Assembly: GCA_966211455.1 (NCBI GenBank)
Contig: CBIHNI010000013.1
Span: 62,001-126,000 of the forward strand
From: 21-14-0-10-47-8 sp966211455
GTDB lineage: Bacteria; Bdellovibrionota; Bdellovibrionia; Bdellovibrionales; Bdellovibrionaceae
Length of the DNA: 64,000 nucleotides
Direction: 5' to 3'
Part shown: positions 1 through 9,200 of the stretch, one piece after another
How positions within the stretch are numbered: the stretch's first letter is position 1
Layout: each line of letters starts with the position of its first letter
Position numbers and translations under genes: made by a program
Notes under the pieces: model-generated
Seen by the model: the letters and a program-made list of their open reading frames with translations, nothing else
Databases searched by the model: none
What the model was told of the DNA's origin: nothing

Positions 1-16
1 TGGCACCGGTCCTGCT
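1..16 (+). promoter_or_regulatory. Candidate sigma-54 (-24/-12) promoter
   Basis: The first 16 bases match the RpoN consensus TGGCAC-N5-TTGCT with one mismatch (CTGCT in place of TTGCT). They keep the diagnostic GG-N10-GC spacing. Transcription would begin about 12 nt later, just ahead of the ribosome site (GAGAGGTGGA) of the gene starting at 43. The site lies at the window edge and may instead be the end of an upstream gene. Confidence 0.3.
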
Positions 17-42
17 ATTGATAGCTGTCAGAGAGGTGGATT

Positions 43-1122
43 ATGACTCAAGACTCTTTAAAAAACGCGACGATGGTTCTGATCGCCGGTGTGCTGATGG
101 CTTCAGGCTACGCGCTGAAAAAGATCATGCAGCCGTCGAATATCGAGTCTCTCAATCCACAAGATCAATCTTACGAAATGCCCCGGGCTCGCACTGAAAC
201 TCCGGGTTATTCATTGGCGGGTCACAAGGTGATTCGCACCATGCATGCAGCTCCGGGACAGGCCAAGCCTCTGGCGCAAGTCACGGGTGCGGCGCCGGTG
301 GTTGCGAAAATTGATCCCAAAGCGGCGGCCGTAAAAACGCCGGCCAAAAAAGCGGATGCGAAAAAGACCACCAAAACGGCCCAGAAGAAAAAGCCTCAAG
401 TGACGGTCACCATGATCGAAAACAAACGCCCCTCGATGTCAGGTTTGCAGGACAAGGCAGGCGCTTATGATCCGAACCAACAAATGGCGGGTTTCGCTCC
501 GGCGGAAACCACACCAAATCCTGTGACCCAAAACACCGAGGACACGACGAAAATGTCGGTGTCGCAATGGCGCTCTTTGCTGATGGCGCAACCAACGGCC
601 AAAAACGGAGCGGATTTCTTAGCTGCTTTCCAAACCCACGATGTGGATGAGACTTCTTTCTATCAAATTTCGGACGAACTTTTGTCGGACAATTCAACGG
701 ATCGCCAGAACCTTGGTTTGAATCTGTTAAAATCAGTCCCGTCGGTTCGCTCTTTCACCGTGATGCTGAAACATTATCAAGAAAAAACTCCGCAGCCTTT
801 GCGCTCGCAGATTTACTCGGCTTTGAAAAGCTACGGCGATGTCAGTCGCTTTTCGATCTTGGTGAAGCTTTTGTACTCGGCGGATGAAAACGTGGTGCAA
901 ACGGCGCAGGCGATCTTGGGCTCGACATTGGCCTCTTTGAATACCAACAACGGTCAAGGCAGCGGTCGTGATACCCGCAGTCCCGGATCGACTCCGATCA
1001 CGGCAAAGCAGTTTGAAACATTCATTCCGGCGCTTCGTCGATTGGTGGCGTCAAGTGATGCGACCGTGGCTCAGCAAGCTCAGTCTTTGCTGGAGAGCAT
1101 CTTGGCCTTGGGTTCCGCATAA
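43..1122 (+). CDS. Membrane-anchored protein with C-terminal helical (HEAT-like) repeats
   Basis: This 359-residue protein has no recognised family. It has one N-terminal hydrophobic segment (about residues 9-27) that would act as an uncleaved anchor. A low-complexity linker rich in Ala, Pro, Lys and Thr follows (about 70-170). Residues 172-357 are repeated amphipathic helices resembling a HEAT-type solenoid, interrupted by a Gly/Ser/Asn loop near 303-318. The architecture suggests a scaffold held on the inner membrane with its helical domain in the periplasm. The start is supported by GAGAGGTGGA seven bases upstream. Function is unknown; the solenoid call is by eye. Confidence 0.75.
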   Translation: MTQDSLKNATMVLIAGVLMASGYALKKIMQPSNIESLNPQDQSYEMPRARTETPGYSLAGHKVIRTMHAAPGQAKPLAQVTGAAPVVAKIDPKAAAVKTPAKKADAKKTTKTAQKKKPQVTVTMIENKRPSMSGLQDKAGAYDPNQQMAGFAPAETTPNPVTQNTEDTTKMSVSQWRSLLMAQPTAKNGADFLAAFQTHDVDETSFYQISDELLSDNSTDRQNLGLNLLKSVPSVRSFTVMLKHYQEKTPQPLRSQIYSALKSYGDVSRFSILVKLLYSADENVVQTAQAILGSTLASLNTNNGQGSGRDTRSPGSTPITAKQFETFIPALRRLVASSDATVAQQAQSLLESILALGSA

Positions 1123-1161
1123 ATCTGGATTTTTAAGGCAAAAAAAAGCATTCTATCCCGG

Positions 1162-1920
1162 ATGAAGTTTTTTGCCTGGATCTGGGTTCTGCTGATGATC
1201 GCGCTGCCGGCCGCAGCCAATTTGCAAATCCCGAAAAATTTAAGTGCTTCCGATCGGCGTAAGTCGCTTGAGATCTTGGGTCTGTCGTCTTCGGCCAAGA
1301 TTTTGGGAAATCCATATCCCTTGGGCGGATTTTCCGGCGTCGAAATCGGTTATTCGACCGAGATCATTTCAACCGGTGATATCTCGACTTTGGGTGCGAA
1401 AAGCGAAAGCCAAAAAGAAACGTCTTACTCCGTATTGACCTTGGGTAAAGGCCTTTACCACAACGTCGATCTCTTCGTGCAGTTTTCGCCCTTTCAGCAA
1501 AGTGAAGACGTGTCCAATTTCGGCGGACAGGTTCGTTGGGGATTTTATCAAGCTGATTATCTACCGGCCCATCTCAGTGTCGTGGTGTTCGGAAGCTCGA
1601 CCAATTTCAAAAATCAGATCTCCACCATGTCCAGTGGCGCGGATCTGATTGTTGGCTTCAGCGTGCAAGACATGACTTTGTATACGGGCATTGGTGTGGC
1701 GCGGGCGACGGGCACATTTATGGGTGGTGCGAACGGCGTAACGGCCCCAGAGACCGATCCCAGCAGTGGGCTGCAGGTTTCCTACACGAAAACCGAAGAG
1801 GTCAGCGCCTCTCACTATGTGGCGGGGATCAATGTGAAGTTCTCGAAGCTGTTCTTTGCGATGCAATTGGATCGCTACACGCAGGCCGCCTATTCAGCCA
1901 AGCTCGGCATGCGTTTCTAA
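1162..1920 (+). CDS. Putative outer-membrane beta-barrel protein
   Basis: This 252-residue protein begins with a clear signal peptide (about residues 1-19, cleavage after an Ala-rich AAA). The rest alternates polar and hydrophobic residues in short strands with Gly-rich turns, and ends in phenylalanine (GMRF), a typical BamA recognition end. The gene follows the previous one by about 40 bp on the same strand and may be co-transcribed. It ends 4 bp from the convergent rfaE2 gene. No family was recognised, so an exact role (porin or structural barrel) is not assigned. The ribosome site is weak. Confidence 0.7.
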   Translation: MKFFAWIWVLLMIALPAAANLQIPKNLSASDRRKSLEILGLSSSAKILGNPYPLGGFSGVEIGYSTEIISTGDISTLGAKSESQKETSYSVLTLGKGLYHNVDLFVQFSPFQQSEDVSNFGGQVRWGFYQADYLPAHLSVVVFGSSTNFKNQISTMSSGADLIVGFSVQDMTLYTGIGVARATGTFMGGANGVTAPETDPSSGLQVSYTKTEEVSASHYVAGINVKFSKLFFAMQLDRYTQAAYSAKLGMRF

Positions 1921-1924
1921 TTTC

Positions 1925-2383
1925 TTATTTTGATTTTTCGATGATCTTGGTGGTCGAGCGACCTTCAACGAATTGCAGGGATTTCACTTCGCCCCCGTAA
2001 GACAGAACGAAAGTTCCGCCGACGATTTGCTCGGGCTTCCAGTCGCCGCCTTTGACCAGAACATTGGGATGAACGGCGGTGATCAATTCGGCCGGAGTAT
2101 CTTCGGGAAAGATCACGACATAATCGACAGCTTTCAGTGCGGATAAAATTTCAGCGCGATCGTCTTCGTTTTGAATCGGGCGGGTCGGGCCTTTGAGGCG
2201 CTTCACGCTGGCATCGGCGTTGACTCCGACAACCAACAGATCGCCCTGAGCTTTGGCTTCTTGCAAATAGCGGATGTGACCGACGTGAAGCAGGTCAAAA
2301 CAACCATTGGTGAAAACGATTTTCTGCTTTCGGTGTTTCGAAAGCGCTTCAGAAATTTTCTGGAAAGGAACGACTTGGCCCAC
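1925..2383 (-). CDS. rfaE2: D-glycero-beta-D-manno-heptose 1-phosphate adenylyltransferase
   Basis: This 152-residue single-domain nucleotidyltransferase matches the C-terminal half of HldE. It carries the HxGH signature (HVGH, about residues 34-37), the preceding FTNGCFD strand, and the closing GRSTTKI motif. The family transfers AMP from ATP to heptose-1-phosphate to make ADP-heptose for the lipopolysaccharide inner core. Here the kinase half (RfaE1) is absent and must be encoded elsewhere. It is the last gene of the minus-strand operon prmA-rsmE-RDD-rfaE2, 20 bp after the RDD gene. Confidence 0.9.
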   Translation of the reverse strand: MGQVVPFQKISEALSKHRKQKIVFTNGCFDLLHVGHIRYLQEAKAQGDLLVVGVNADASVKRLKGPTRPIQNEDDRAEILSALKAVDYVVIFPEDTPAELITAVHPNVLVKGGDWKPEQIVGGTFVLSYGGEVKSLQFVEGRSTTKIIEKSK

Positions 2384-2403
2384 GGTGATTTGCTTTTCGG
2401 GAC

Positions 2404-3141
2404 TTAAGCTCGTTTGACGAGCTCAGGTCCGATCCACTGACCCAGAACATCTTTGTTCATAAACAAAGACAGGACCGGGAAAACGATAAAGCCAGTCAAA
2501 AGAACCACGGTCGAACGTGCAATCGCTTTCAAAGCGTAATTGGCGGTGCCGAATTCTTCCGGTTTGCCTAAGCGCTGGTCAAACACCCACTCGCCCGGAG
2601 TGAAGCCCAAGAACACGCGGTGACCGACCAGATAAATCCAAGAAACGGTAGCCACCAAAGCGATCAAGCTCCAGTACACCATGCCCTGAGCATCGGGATG
2701 ATAAAGATTGGCGAACAGATCCACCTTGGTCACAACCAAAAGCATGATCAAGCAAAGCAGGGTGCCGGCCGTGATCAGCATGGCATCCAAAAGGCTGGCC
2801 GATAGATCCCATTGGGTGGCCTTGTAAACGATCGGAGCCGGCTCGCGCAGTTTCGATTTATCCGAAGAGAAATCAACACTTCGCTTTTCGTTCAGGGTCT
2901 TTAAGATCTCGTCGACCGTATTGTTGGCCGCAGGCTTTTTCAGGCTTGTGGTCGAATCAAAACCTTTGCGTGGAAGCGGGGTTTGGATCGACAGGTCCGG
3001 CAGTTCAGATTGGAATTTCAACGCCGTCTTTGGGGCAGCTGCCGGTTTTTCTTGAGATTTTTTATGGAAGCCCAAGCCTTCTGTTAGGGGCTTGAATTCA
3101 AACTCGTCTTGATCCGCTGACGCTGGATTGAATTGATTCAT
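2404..3141 (-). CDS. RDD-family membrane protein with long cytoplasmic N-terminus
   Basis: This 245-residue protein has about 110 polar, Pro/Lys-rich N-terminal residues followed by three hydrophobic segments (about 117-139, 153-172 and 212-228). The spacing and the 'GFTPGEW...RLGKPE' stretch after the second segment match the RDD family (Pfam RDD). The role of RDD proteins is poorly defined; some act in ion exchange. It sits in the rsmE-rfaE2 operon, 23 bp after rsmE. The N-terminal extension is longer than in most family members and looks disordered. Confidence 0.75.
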   Translation of the reverse strand: MNQFNPASADQDEFEFKPLTEGLGFHKKSQEKPAAAPKTALKFQSELPDLSIQTPLPRKGFDSTTSLKKPAANNTVDEILKTLNEKRSVDFSSDKSKLREPAPIVYKATQWDLSASLLDAMLITAGTLLCLIMLLVVTKVDLFANLYHPDAQGMVYWSLIALVATVSWIYLVGHRVFLGFTPGEWVFDQRLGKPEEFGTANYALKAIARSTVVLLTGFIVFPVLSLFMNKDVLGQWIGPELVKRA

Positions 3142-3164
3142 GAGACTCTCATCCTCCGAAGTTG

Positions 3165-3935
3165 TCAGGACATTGCTGTCATGTGTCCAAATTCATACTT
3201 TAGGACGGCCAAAAGAGCGATGCAAGCCGTTTCCACTCTGAGCACCTGGTCACCCAGGGTCACAGGTTGCAAACCTTGTGTCTGGAACTGCTGGACCTCG
3301 GTCGGGGAGAAGCCACCTTCGGACCCGACGAAGATCCAGAACTCGTCCGGCTTCGTTTCTGTGTCCTGGCTCTGCCTGCGCAGGTAATCCTTCACGCCGA
3401 CAGTCGATTCACCCTCATATGCAAAAAGACCTTTGGCTTTGGGATTCTGGTTAAATTTGCGAAGGCATTCGGACATCTCGACCGGCTCTAAAATCGGCAT
3501 CAAATCACCGCGGCCGCTTTGCTGGGTGGCAGACACGACGATCTTTCCCCAGCGCTCCAGCTTGCCTTCAGGCAAAGAATTCTTTTTTCGGATAAAGCTG
3601 AATTCCGAATAAAAAGGTTCGATGCGGGCGACACCCATTTCCACGGCTTTCTCCACAACCGCGTCCATCACCGGATAGCGGGGGATTGAAAGCGCCAAAA
3701 CGATATGCGGAGTCGGAAGCGGTGGCAGCTCACGCGTTTCCAAAATTTTTCCGTGCGCGCTTTTCTTGGCAACGTTGGTGAGCTCAACCAGATGCGCTTT
3801 GCGGCCGTCGCCCAGGACTTCGAATTTCGAACCCACTTCTTGGCGGCAGACATCCACGATGTGATGAAGGGTATCGCCTGTGATCATCACCTGATCGGCT
3901 TGAATCTGTTCGCGGGGAAGCCAGTAGCGACGCAT
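3165..3935 (-). CDS. rsmE: 16S rRNA (uracil1498-N3)-methyltransferase
   Basis: This 256-residue SPOUT methyltransferase has the family's N-terminal PUA-like domain (about 1-70) and the C-terminal knot. Visible knot motifs are VGSEGGFS and LGDQVLRVETA, which form the SAM pocket. The family methylates U1498 in the decoding centre of 16S rRNA. Length is usual for RsmE. It directly follows prmA (6 bp gap), a common pairing of ribosome modification genes, and precedes the RDD gene. Confidence 0.93.
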   Translation of the reverse strand: MRRYWLPREQIQADQVMITGDTLHHIVDVCRQEVGSKFEVLGDGRKAHLVELTNVAKKSAHGKILETRELPPLPTPHIVLALSIPRYPVMDAVVEKAVEMGVARIEPFYSEFSFIRKKNSLPEGKLERWGKIVVSATQQSGRGDLMPILEPVEMSECLRKFNQNPKAKGLFAYEGESTVGVKDYLRRQSQDTETKPDEFWIFVGSEGGFSPTEVQQFQTQGLQPVTLGDQVLRVETACIALLAVLKYEFGHMTAMS

Positions 3936-3941
3936 TTTGGA

Positions 3942-4841
3942 TTAAGCCTCTGGCGAGCGCAGCCAGAAGCCGCACCATTCGTCTTTTTCAATTCGACGAA
4001 TCATTTGCAGATTGGTTTGATCGATGAACTCGGCAAAGAAATCTTCTTCACGTTCCAGCAACACACCAGTCAGGAAGATCTGACCGCCTGGCTTTAAGAT
4101 GCGAAGCAGATCGTTTTTCAACTGAATCAAAACGCCATCGATAATGTTTGCGACAACAAAATCAAATTGTTCGTGCACTTGTTCCAGCAGCTGATCCGAA
4201 ATTTCGATTTCGTTCTGCTTGTTGAGCTGAATATTTTCACGCGCCACACGGCGGGCTTCTGGATCGATCTCGATCCCCAGCACGCGCTGCACGCCATCCA
4301 TTTTCGCCAGCATCGCCAAGATCGCGGTGCCTGTGCCCACGTCGATCAGCGAATATTGATGGGTTGGTTTCAAAGTTTGGCAAAGCTTGTGAACAAAGTA
4401 AGCGGCCATCTTGGTAGTCGCGTGCGTGCCGGTTCCGAAAGCCATGCCCGGATCGATGACGATCGGCTTCTGCGCTTCAGCCGGCGGGGTCAGCCAGGAC
4501 GGGACAACCCAATAAGGGCCGACAAGCTGAAAAGGCACGAAGCCTTTCTTCCACTCGGCCAGCCAATCCTTGTGTTCTTCTTCGTGGATGGTCCAACGGA
4601 TGTGCGGCACCCATTCTTGCAATTGATCGAAGAATTCTTTTTTCGGAGTCTCTTCAAAGAACACATCCATATCGTGCGCCCGAACGGACAAGATATCTGG
4701 ATCATAAGTCAGATCAGGTTGCGAAAAAGCCAAAGCTTCGGTGACACCCGTGGCACCGGATTCAAAACTGTGGCCCGTGACCACGTCTTCCATATTGGCA
4801 GGGACAGCAATAAGTCGGATTCGAATATAAGATGATTTCAC
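3942..4841 (-). CDS. prmA: Ribosomal protein L11 methyltransferase
   Basis: The protein carries the SAM-binding motif DVGTGTAILAML, the post-motif VVANIID and the C-terminal GGQIFLTGVL of PrmA, which trimethylates ribosomal protein L11. The GTG at 4841 is chosen as start because the family homology begins at VKSSYIRIRL, giving 299 residues. An upstream in-frame ATG at 4955 would add 38 residues unlike PrmA. No strong ribosome site precedes the GTG. It is the first gene of the prmA-rsmE-RDD-rfaE2 operon. Confidence 0.9.
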   Translation of the reverse strand: MKSSYIRIRLIAVPANMEDVVTGHSFESGATGVTEALAFSQPDLTYDPDILSVRAHDMDVFFEETPKKEFFDQLQEWVPHIRWTIHEEEHKDWLAEWKKGFVPFQLVGPYWVVPSWLTPPAEAQKPIVIDPGMAFGTGTHATTKMAAYFVHKLCQTLKPTHQYSLIDVGTGTAILAMLAKMDGVQRVLGIEIDPEARRVARENIQLNKQNEIEISDQLLEQVHEQFDFVVANIIDGVLIQLKNDLLRILKPGGQIFLTGVLLEREEDFFAEFIDQTNLQMIRRIEKDEWCGFWLRSPEA

Positions 4842-4959
4842 CGGGCTGTTTCTAGCAGACGGGGGGGTGAAGTCAATGGGGAGCTGGGTTCCGGCCTTCG
4901 AGTTTGGGATCGGTTTCCAAATTTTACCCCCACAGTTGCAAGCGGCCCAGCCCATATAG

Positions 4960-6006
4960 CTAATAACTTCGAGTTCTCTCCATTTTCACTCGGCCAAATA
5001 CTTTCTCAGCCATCAGCAAATTGTGCGTGCGACAAAGCAGACGAAGATTCTCGGGCTCATTGGAACCACCCAAGGCATACGGAATGATATGATCAATCTG
5101 AGTCAGCCGCTGGCTTAGGCATTTCATCCCAGCTTTTGAAACAAACTGACAACAGCCGTTGTCGCGTCGATAGACAGCATTTCGAACAGAAGGCGCAATC
5201 GATTTTCGTGAAGACAGTGCTTTCTTCACTCCGCTGCGGTCCTGCTTTGTGTCACTGGCCTTCGATCTGATGCTTCTGCTGTCAGCTTTTGTATTGTCGA
5301 TAGAGGCAGCGTTTTTTTTAGCACGCGGTTTCACCATCTTTACAAGCGGATCTTTCTGCGCGATCACGAGATTTGCCATTGCTTCGATCAAACCAGCGTA
5401 TGAATTTCCATCCAGTTTGTGGGAAAGAAGTTCGGCTGCGCGTTTTAGTTTCTGCATTTGCCCGGCGTTCAAAGTCAGGTGCAATCTTGTTTCACCATCT
5501 GACTTTGGCTGCAGGATTTCCTTTGGTGGCGCTGGCGTTTGAAAAATCTCGGCAAGCGATTGCTCGATCTGGGTTTTCGGTTTGAGCTCGATCTCAGTTA
5601 TAACTTCAGCTTTGCGCGCAAAAGTCATTCTTTCTCCCGAGCGTTTTTCTTCCAAACGGATTGCGGTCTGCACGCGGCCTAGTGTAGTCATGCACAGCAC
5701 GCCGGTCTCAATTTTCTCTGCGGCTTCTGGAACGGCACAAAGCATTTTCGCCGCACTCACTCGACGGCCCGCCGAGGCATGCGAGTATCCATGCACCCTG
5801 ACCAGCCAATCATGGGTTGATGAAAATCCTTCTTCAGCGTAAAGCCTGCGCTTTTCGATCTCTGCGATGTATTCCAAAACTTGTCGACTGACCCGACGTT
5901 CGCGCTGAACGAGAGTGATAAAGTTCGCAAGTAATATTGGATTTGAAAGCTGAGTTGGCTTTAAAGGGAGTGCTTCGTTCAATAGAGAATGCTTTGATTG
6001 TGGCAT
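4960..6006 (-). CDS. HNH endonuclease-domain protein (13E12/DUF222-like architecture)
   Basis: This 348-residue protein has a helical N-terminal region (about 1-150), a basic Ser/Lys-rich linker (about 220-275) and a C-terminal HNH nuclease domain. The nuclease domain shows the zinc-type cysteines (CC and MKC), DHIIPYALGG and LRLLCRTHN, so the metal-binding His/Asn residues look intact. Start chosen at 6006 because AAGGAG lies seven bases upstream; a longer frame adds nine residues. Proteins of this layout occur in several copies in Bdellovibrio-type genomes. Their role is not established, and the gene is not next to a methylase. Confidence 0.8.
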   Translation of the reverse strand: MPQSKHSLLNEALPLKPTQLSNPILLANFITLVQRERRVSRQVLEYIAEIEKRRLYAEEGFSSTHDWLVRVHGYSHASAGRRVSAAKMLCAVPEAAEKIETGVLCMTTLGRVQTAIRLEEKRSGERMTFARKAEVITEIELKPKTQIEQSLAEIFQTPAPPKEILQPKSDGETRLHLTLNAGQMQKLKRAAELLSHKLDGNSYAGLIEAMANLVIAQKDPLVKMVKPRAKKNAASIDNTKADSRSIRSKASDTKQDRSGVKKALSSRKSIAPSVRNAVYRRDNGCCQFVSKAGMKCLSQRLTQIDHIIPYALGGSNEPENLRLLCRTHNLLMAEKVFGRVKMERTRSY

Positions 6007-6303
6007 TGGAAACTCCTTTTCGAAAAGCACCATAGCACGGCTTTTTCAGAGGAGATTTTCCGCGTTTATCGGGTCTGCATTGGATTTTGAAAATCAAGGA
6101 GTGTCCGGTCGTGTGAGATCGAAATACGACTGCGTACGAAGAGATTCTGCGCGTTTCAGATGTAGCGGGTAGGTAATCGGAATCTGCAGATCGACTTCAT
6201 GAAATTCTCTCGAAAATCAGCGCAAGTTAATTTTTTGTCTCGACACAATTTTTTCGAAGCCGAATGCAGAACAGGAAAGAAATCCGCAAGGGTCAGTCGC
6301 CGA

Positions 6304-8313
6304 TCAATCCTTCAACCATTTCTCGTAGCCAAGTTTGGCCAGCATTTCGCGGGCGCTGACACCATCGTCGTTCTTAAGATCAGCGTCGGCGCCTTTTTCG
6401 TACATCCATTGGATGAAAGATTTGAGATTTTCCTTCATCACTTCAGAGGCGGGGTATTCAAGCCTTCGGATCAAGGATCCCAGCGCGTTGCCGTTCCAGG
6501 TTCTTTCAAAGGCGTTGATGTCGGCGCCTTGGGTGATCATCTGCTTCGTGACGCGAACATAATCTTCGAAGCTGGGGCGATCTTCTTCCTTCTTCTCGCC
6601 ATCATCGGTGGCGGTCATGCGCGCGATGATTTCATGCAAAGCTGTGCCCGAAGAGTAATCTGTATCCCGGTAATCGAACTCGTCACCCTTCATCTCGGTG
6701 ATCAGTGATTCGACGTATTCCAGTTTTTCTTTGGTGCTTGCGTGCTTCATCGCTGGCAGCAGCAAGGCACCGTTTTTCGCTCTTCTTGGCGTCTCGGGTT
6801 GGCCTTCCGCTTGGTCTGAATTGGTGCGGGCGGCGCGAATCAAAGTCAGAATTTCTTTGCGGCTTGTGGATTGTTCCATCGGATCGTAGCGGCCATCATC
6901 CAGCGAGATTCCATACTTCAAAAGTGCATGGATCGCCTGCAGAACACGCTGACCTTGTGGTACATCCAGTGGCATATCATCAATTCGCTCGATCGCGCAG
7001 CGAAGCGCATTGCCAGAGCCGCGAAGGCTGTGGGCATTGAGATCCGCACCGTACTGCAAAAGCAGTTCGACCGCATCCGCACTGTAAACACAGCCCAGCG
7101 GAAACGTAAAATAATCAGGACGTTCGGGATCTTTCGATATGCCATTGGGAGAGGCGCCTTTTTCCAGCAGCTTCTTCAGAACCGCAAGGTCATTGCTGCG
7201 TACGGCTTGGGTCATGGCCGTCTCGTGGTTGGTATCGCACAAAGCATCCAGTTCTTGCGTATGATCGATCAGATAAAGTGCCAGCTCGGATGCACCGTTG
7301 TCGATGGCCGTATAAAGTGGAGTCGGCGTTTCGCGAATGATGAAGGTGCTATTGCCTTTGATGTCCGCTTTGGCGTCGCCTTCTTCGATTAGCAGGCGTG
7401 CCATCTCAAGATTTCCTTCGTAAGCGGCCCAGTGCAAAGGGCGCCAGTTGGCTTTGTTGCGGGATTCGACCGAAACTTTGCGTTCAATCAGGCCGCGAAC
7501 AAAATCGATGTCGCCGCTTTCAACCCCGTAATGCATGACCGTGTTTTTATTCTTATCGACGACCTTTTTCAGTTCGGGCTCTTGATCCAGCAAATCCAAG
7601 GCGGCGTCATAACCACTCATGCGAACCATATCGAAAAGTGAACAACCACCGTCGGTATGAGTGTGATTTAAAGCGCTCTTCGGATTCAATTTTCGAATGT
7701 GCTGAGCCAGCTTCAAACTTCCCGAGAAATCATAAGGCTGGCACCCCTGTTTGGTGGCGATGTCGATCGGGTAGCGGGTCATGTGCAGGATCCAATCAAA
7801 AATTTCAGGATCGCCTGACAGGGCGGCCGAATGAAGAGCCGTTAGGCCACCAGTGGTTTTCACCTTGAGATCATCGCCATTCAAAAGCTTTTCGGTCCAC
7901 TCGCGGCTTCCGCCCATTAGCGCCGCCATCCACAAGGGGGCGCCATTCGTGGTTTTGCTGTTAGTGGCAGCGCCACGTTCGATCAAATCCTGGGCAATCT
8001 CAAAATGGCCGTTGCCAAGCGCGCGGTACAAAGCGGTGCGGCCCTGGTTGTCGGATTGTTGCAAAGAAAGGCCTTCGTCCAGAAGAAGCTTCACCATGGC
8101 CCGTTGACCTTTGGCGGCCGCTTCAAGAACTGGAAGTTTTGCCGGGTCATGGGGACCTTGCATAAACTTGCTAAAGTGCAAAACATAATGGGTCGGAACG
8201 CTTTTCGAGAATTGAATCAGCTGGCGTGCGGTCGCAAGATCGCCCGTGCGAATGGCTTTCAACCAAACATAATGAAAGCGCGCCAAACCCCATTGATCGA
8301 TATTTTTCAGCAT
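6304..8313 (-). CDS. Large ankyrin-repeat protein
   Basis: This 669-residue protein is built of ankyrin repeats across most of its length. Recognisable units include GRTALYRALGNGHFEIAQDL, GLTALHSAALSGDPEIFDW, WRPLHWAAYEGNLEMARLL and TPLYTAIDNGASELALYL. The C-terminal 180 residues hold degenerate units with longer insertions and end in DGVSAREMLAKLGYEKW. No signal peptide or membrane segment is seen, so it is probably cytoplasmic and acts in protein-protein binding. It starts 23 bp after the FlgT-like gene on the same strand, so the two are likely co-transcribed. The partner is unknown. Confidence 0.9.
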   Translation of the reverse strand: MLKNIDQWGLARFHYVWLKAIRTGDLATARQLIQFSKSVPTHYVLHFSKFMQGPHDPAKLPVLEAAAKGQRAMVKLLLDEGLSLQQSDNQGRTALYRALGNGHFEIAQDLIERGAATNSKTTNGAPLWMAALMGGSREWTEKLLNGDDLKVKTTGGLTALHSAALSGDPEIFDWILHMTRYPIDIATKQGCQPYDFSGSLKLAQHIRKLNPKSALNHTHTDGGCSLFDMVRMSGYDAALDLLDQEPELKKVVDKNKNTVMHYGVESGDIDFVRGLIERKVSVESRNKANWRPLHWAAYEGNLEMARLLIEEGDAKADIKGNSTFIIRETPTPLYTAIDNGASELALYLIDHTQELDALCDTNHETAMTQAVRSNDLAVLKKLLEKGASPNGISKDPERPDYFTFPLGCVYSADAVELLLQYGADLNAHSLRGSGNALRCAIERIDDMPLDVPQGQRVLQAIHALLKYGISLDDGRYDPMEQSTSRKEILTLIRAARTNSDQAEGQPETPRRAKNGALLLPAMKHASTKEKLEYVESLITEMKGDEFDYRDTDYSSGTALHEIIARMTATDDGEKKEEDRPSFEDYVRVTKQMITQGADINAFERTWNGNALGSLIRRLEYPASEVMKENLKSFIQWMYEKGADADLKNDDGVSAREMLAKLGYEKWLKD

Positions 8314-8336
8314 GGTGGGTTCCAGAAGGAATCAGG

Positions 8337-8777
8337 TTATTTTGATTTTTTTGCCGTGTCGACGAAGGAGCCAGCCAGCTCCAAGCGGTCGCCGACCATC
8401 ATGCCGATTTGTTCCAGCATGGGTTCGTCGTCTCTGGAGATCAGTTTGTATTCGCGAGCAATCGCCAAGCGACCTTGAACTGCGATGACCTTCAATTGAC
8501 CGACCAAGATATCAAAGTCGCCGTAGCTTTGAACGCCCGAAGCATCACGAACCGTCATTTTGCGGATGACGTTGACGACCAGATTCTTTTTAAGACCAGC
8601 ATCGCTGCCAGCGTTGATGTAGAAATCTTTGTAGACAGGGGCTTCATCAGACAAGGGGATGTTTCGTCGAACCTCGACGATGTTGACGTCCGCGCTGAAC
8701 GCCTCCCAAGAAAATAAAAGAACAAGAATGGCAAATCCGGCCATTAAAAATAGTCTTCCTAAACCTTTGTTCAACAT
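8337..8777 (-). CDS. Exported protein resembling the FlgT C-terminal domain
   Basis: Start chosen at 8777 (146 residues): GAGGGA lies just upstream and the frame then opens with a signal peptide (about residues 9-29, cleaving near FSA). A longer in-frame extension of 80 residues has no exported-protein character. The mature part contains YINAGSDAGLKKNLVVNVIR, then a conserved Val/Arg-rich strand and a terminal MMVGDRLELAG. That is the pattern of the SH3-like C-terminal domain of flagellar protein FlgT and related envelope proteins. A link to flagella fits the adjacent flagellin but is an inference. Confidence 0.65.
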   Translation of the reverse strand: MLNKGLGRLFLMAGFAILVLLFSWEAFSADVNIVEVRRNIPLSDEAPVYKDFYINAGSDAGLKKNLVVNVIRKMTVRDASGVQSYGDFDILVGQLKVIAVQGRLAIAREYKLISRDDEPMLEQIGMMVGDRLELAGSFVDTAKKSK

Positions 8778-9200
8778 GACAATCCCTCGCCACTGTTTGG
8801 CGACTTCCTGTCTTTTACAATCAAGCATCCTGCTTGAAGGTTTTGCATCCAAGTTGCATTTGGGTGCATTTTTTTGTTCCGCAATTCTTTCCGCGATTCC
8901 TTTGCAGAAAAAATTTGCTCCATTTTTAATCGGAGTTTTCTTCAAGAAACTTGATAGGAATGAGACGCTTTCACAATCCTTCAAACGACGTCCAGTCGAG
9001 TTCGATTTTGGTTTCAAAAAGCGTCAAGATTTTGTCTCTGAAAACTCACAATTTCATCTCATCTTAAACCTATCGAATTACAGCACGTCTAGTTTTAAAA
9101 ATGCAACATCGATTTCGACTGAAGTCGCGTTGAAGTTTTGACGCCGAAGTCGAAGAGTTGCTTGCGTTTGGAACACGCATCAAAACAGGAGAAGTGAAAA
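8778..9200. other. 423-bp divergent intergenic region upstream of flagellin
   Basis: This AT-rich gap separates the FlgT-like gene (minus) from the flagellin gene (plus) and must hold promoters for both. A clear ribosome site (AGGAG) lies about nine bases before the flagellin start. I looked for a sigma-28 promoter (TAAAGTTT-N11-GCCGATAA) and found only poor matches, so none is called. A short inverted repeat, AAGTTTCTT/AAGAAAACT, occurs near 8930-8960 and is not conclusive. Confidence 0.5.

Noticed and set aside
4842..4955. N-terminal extension of PrmA from an upstream ATG
   Set aside because: The extra 38 residues do not resemble the family; homology starts at the GTG at 4841.
8778..9017. 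80-residue extension of the FlgT-like protein
   Set aside because: The internal ATG at 8777 has a good ribosome site and begins a signal peptide.
9100..9180. Sigma-28 (FliA) promoter for fliC
   Set aside because: The best candidates match only about half of the consensus positions at correct spacing.
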